A stretch of 64,000 nt of DNA, from the NCBI RefSeq assembly GCF_000633395.1, contig NZ_AYMU01000013.1, positions 99,370-163,369 on the forward strand, given 5' to 3'. Below are positions 62,052 through 64,000 of this stretch, in pieces. Made by a program: the position numbers and the translations under genes. Under the pieces are notes generated by a model that was given only the letters and a program-made list of their open reading frames with translations, ran no database searches and was not told where the DNA came from. This stretch comes from Pseudomonas sp. PH1b (lineage in GTDB: Bacteria > Pseudomonadota > Gammaproteobacteria > Pseudomonadales > Pseudomonadaceae). Position 1 is the first letter of the stretch, and every line of letters begins with the position of its first letter.

Positions 62052-62546
62052 TCAGTGCAGCTCGGCGTCGGGCTGGTTGAGGAAGATCAGCACCCCGAGG
62101 ATCGCCATGTAGAACTTGAACGCAGCGTCCTGGCCGTTCCAGGTCGGTGACTGCCACATCATGAACCACTCGCCGCCGACCACCATGAAGCCGAAGAACC
62201 AGACGCAGAAGCCCAGGCAGAAACCGGCGATGGCCCAGCGTTTGGAGCGGTTGAAGTCGCTGGCCACGCCGTGGCGCGCCCGCCACAGGCCTACGGCGCC
62301 GAAGGTCAGGAGCAGCCCGGTCAGGGCTTCACCGGCGATGATCAGCCAGTATCCGGCGTTCCACAGCAGCGGCAGGGTCACGGCCCGGTCGGTGGCGCTG
62401 TTGCCGGCGAATACGCTGTCCATGCTCAGCACGTGCTGGACGAAGGCGAAGTTGGAGCCGTAGTCGCTGATGTTGTTGTAGGCCACCAGCAAGGCGAAGG
62501 CGGCAACGGCCAGGGTCATGATGATCTTTACGTAACGCACAGTCAT
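62052..62546 (-). CDS. DUF2165 small membrane protein
   Basis: Membrane protein of 164 residues with four helices. Pattern YVKIIMTLAVAAFALLVAYNNISDYGSNFAFVQHVLSMDS and WFFGFMVVGGEWFMMWQS matches the DUF2165 family, whose members are short inner-membrane proteins of unknown role. AGGA precedes the ATG (MTVRYVK). The upstream in-frame extension is not supported. No partner genes close by. Confidence 0.87.
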   Translation of the reverse strand: MTVRYVKIIMTLAVAAFALLVAYNNISDYGSNFAFVQHVLSMDSVFAGNSATDRAVTLPLLWNAGYWLIIAGEALTGLLLTFGAVGLWRARHGVASDFNRSKRWAIAGFCLGFCVWFFGFMVVGGEWFMMWQSPTWNGQDAAFKFYMAILGVLIFLNQPDAELH

Positions 62547-62694
62547 GTTGGAGTCCTTTGCGGGTGAGAAATGATCCTGCGGGCTGAGGGCTGGGTAAGG
62601 CATTGCTGCCAACGCGGGTTCGGCGAGCCCCGGCGCGATGGCCGGGGCAGGGTGGCAAGGGGCCTGCCGGTGCCGGCTGGCGGGCCCGCTCCGA

Positions 62695-63966
62695 TCAGGC
62701 CTGCTTCAACGCCTGGTCGAGGTCTTCGAGCAAGTCTTCGATGGCTTCGATGCCCACCGAGAGACGGATCATTTCCGGCTTGACCCCGGCCTTGGCCTGT
62801 TCTTCTTCGTTCATCTGCCGGTGGGTGGTGGAAGCCGGATGGCAGGCCAGGGACTTGGCGTCGCCGATGTTCACCAGGCGCTTGAAGATCTGCAGCGCAT
62901 CGTAGAAGCGCACGCCCGCGGCGTAACCGCCCTTGAGGCCGAAGGAGAGGATTGCCGAGGGCTTGCCCTGCATGTACTTGCGCGCCAGTTCGTGGTGCGG
63001 GTGGTTCGCCAGGCCGGCGTAGCTGACCCAGGCCACCAGTGGGTGGTTCTCGAGGAACTGCGCCACCTTGAGGGCGTTGTCGGTGTGGCGCTCCATGCGC
63101 AGGGCCAGGGTTTCCAGGCCTTGCAGCAGGAGGAAGGCGTTCATCGGTGCCAGCGCCGCGCCGGTGTTGCGCAGGGGCACGGTGCGGGCCCGGGCGATGA
63201 AGGCCGCGGGGCCGAATTTCTCGGTGTAGACCACGCCGTGGTAGGCCGGCTCCGGGGTGTTGAGGCTGGCGAACTTCTGCGGGTGGTCGGTCCAGGGGAA
63301 GTTGCCGCTGTCGACGATCACCCCGCCCAGGGAGTTGCCGTGGCCACCGACGTACTTGGTCACCGAGTGCACGACGATGTCGGCGCCGAACTGGATCGGC
63401 TTGCACAGGATCGGCGTGGCCACGGTGTTGTCCACCATCAGCGGCACGCCGCGGGCGTGAGCGGCCTGGGCCAGGCCTTCGATATCGACGATGTTGCCGG
63501 CCGGGTTGCCGATGCTTTCGCAGTACACCAGCTTGGTCTGGTCGTCGATCAGCTCGGCGATGGCCTCGGGGGAATCGTCCCGGGCAAAGCGTACTTCGAC
63601 GCCGAAGCTCGGCAGCAGGTGGGCGAACAGGGTGTAGGTGCCGCCGTACAGCTGCGGAGTGGAGACGATATTGTCGCCGGCCTGGGTCAGGGTCTGGATC
63701 GCGTAGTGGATGGCAGCGCTGCCGGCCGCCACTGCCAGCCCGGCGATCCCGCCTTCCAGGGCGGCCATGCGCTGTTCCAGCACATCGTTGGTGGGGTTCA
63801 TGATGCGGGTGTAGATGTTGCCGGGCACATCGAGGTTGAACAGGTCGGCCCCGTGCTGGGCGTTGTCGAACTCGAAGGCGACGTTCTGGTAGATGGGCAC
63901 GGCCACGGCCTTGGTGGTCGGGTCCGACTTGAATCCATGGTGCAGCGCAATCGTTGCGTCTTTCAT
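62695..63966 (-). CDS. metY: O-acetylhomoserine sulfhydrylase (MetY-type)
   Basis: PLP-dependent Cys/Met metabolism enzyme, 423 residues, the long MetY type. N-terminus FKSDPTTKAVAVPIYQNVAFEFDNAQHGADLF, PLP lysine in HSVTKYVGGHGNSLGG, and IVSTPQLYGGTYTLF, TRIMNPTNDVLEQRMAALEGG are clear. Converts O-acetylhomoserine plus sulfide to homocysteine, and may also act on O-acetylserine. AGGA precedes the ATG by about four bases; the gene is complete within the window, 34 bases from its right end. Confidence 0.93.
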   Translation of the reverse strand: MKDATIALHHGFKSDPTTKAVAVPIYQNVAFEFDNAQHGADLFNLDVPGNIYTRIMNPTNDVLEQRMAALEGGIAGLAVAAGSAAIHYAIQTLTQAGDNIVSTPQLYGGTYTLFAHLLPSFGVEVRFARDDSPEAIAELIDDQTKLVYCESIGNPAGNIVDIEGLAQAAHARGVPLMVDNTVATPILCKPIQFGADIVVHSVTKYVGGHGNSLGGVIVDSGNFPWTDHPQKFASLNTPEPAYHGVVYTEKFGPAAFIARARTVPLRNTGAALAPMNAFLLLQGLETLALRMERHTDNALKVAQFLENHPLVAWVSYAGLANHPHHELARKYMQGKPSAILSFGLKGGYAAGVRFYDALQIFKRLVNIGDAKSLACHPASTTHRQMNEEEQAKAGVKPEMIRLSVGIEAIEDLLEDLDQALKQA

Positions 63967-64000
63967 AGTTCCTCGACTTAGGGTCCGTTACCGCTTGGTG

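Overview
The window is GC-rich, gene-dense chromosomal DNA from a Pseudomonas of the fluorescens/protegens/chlororaphis type. Evidence: the gene families present (PutA/PutP, CvrA-MscK-SelO, TrxC, many chemoreceptors), GTG/TTG starts with clear Shine-Dalgarno sequences, and many copies of the typical Pseudomonas REP sequence (core TGTAGGAGC..GCTTGC..GCGAA). No rRNA, tRNA, transposase, CRISPR array or phage module was found.

Layout. 1-5.4 kb: 3' end of gltD, hemE, an array of five REP doublets with exact 110-bp spacing, then a divergent MFS exporter and LysR regulator. 5.4-25.3 kb (minus strand): a complete aryl polyene (APE) pigment-lipid cluster, read from 25.26 kb down to about 6.1 kb. It holds two ketosynthases, a chain-length-factor-like protein, ketoreductase, two dehydratase domains, two ACPs, an aryl/acyl ligase, three acyl or glycosyl transferases, a MIO-type ammonia lyase, a thioesterase, a LolA-like carrier, an MMPL exporter, a cation/proton-antiporter-like protein, a halogenase-like flavoprotein, a methyltransferase and lipoproteins. 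Nearly all genes overlap by a few bases, so this is one translationally coupled operon. 25.6-29.4 kb: orphan ParA, TrxC-type thioredoxin, two paralogous lipoproteins and a small membrane protein of unknown function. 29.6-36.2 kb: cvrA, mscK and selO in one direction (ion/osmotic homeostasis and protein AMPylation). 36.4-42.8 kb: three chemoreceptors, each with a candidate FliA promoter, around a small coiled-coil gene and a second-type zapA. 43-44.8 kb: acyl-CoA dehydrogenase. 45-56 kb: a catabolic and uptake locus (LysR; GMC oxidoreductase; enolase-superfamily dehydratase; aldehyde dehydrogenase; dipeptide/opine-type ABC transporter with a double ATPase; GlcG-like protein) for an unidentified substrate. 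56-62 kb: divergent putA and putP with at least six GTTGCA operator motifs between them. 62-64 kb: DUF2165 membrane protein and MetY-like sulfhydrylase.

Most interesting points. (1) The APE operon carries an apparently intact flavin-dependent halogenase signature and a CPA2-type antiporter, so its product may be a halogenated aryl polyene. (2) REP sequences have entered coding sequence inside this operon: a whole REP doublet sits between the start codon and the signal peptide of the LolA gene, and a half-REP encodes part of the glycosyltransferase N-terminus. (3) The 46-56 kb catabolic locus looks like a coherent but unassigned pathway. (4) Dense PutA operator motifs and a shared chemoreceptor promoter architecture can be read directly. 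All functional calls rest on motif reading without database searches.
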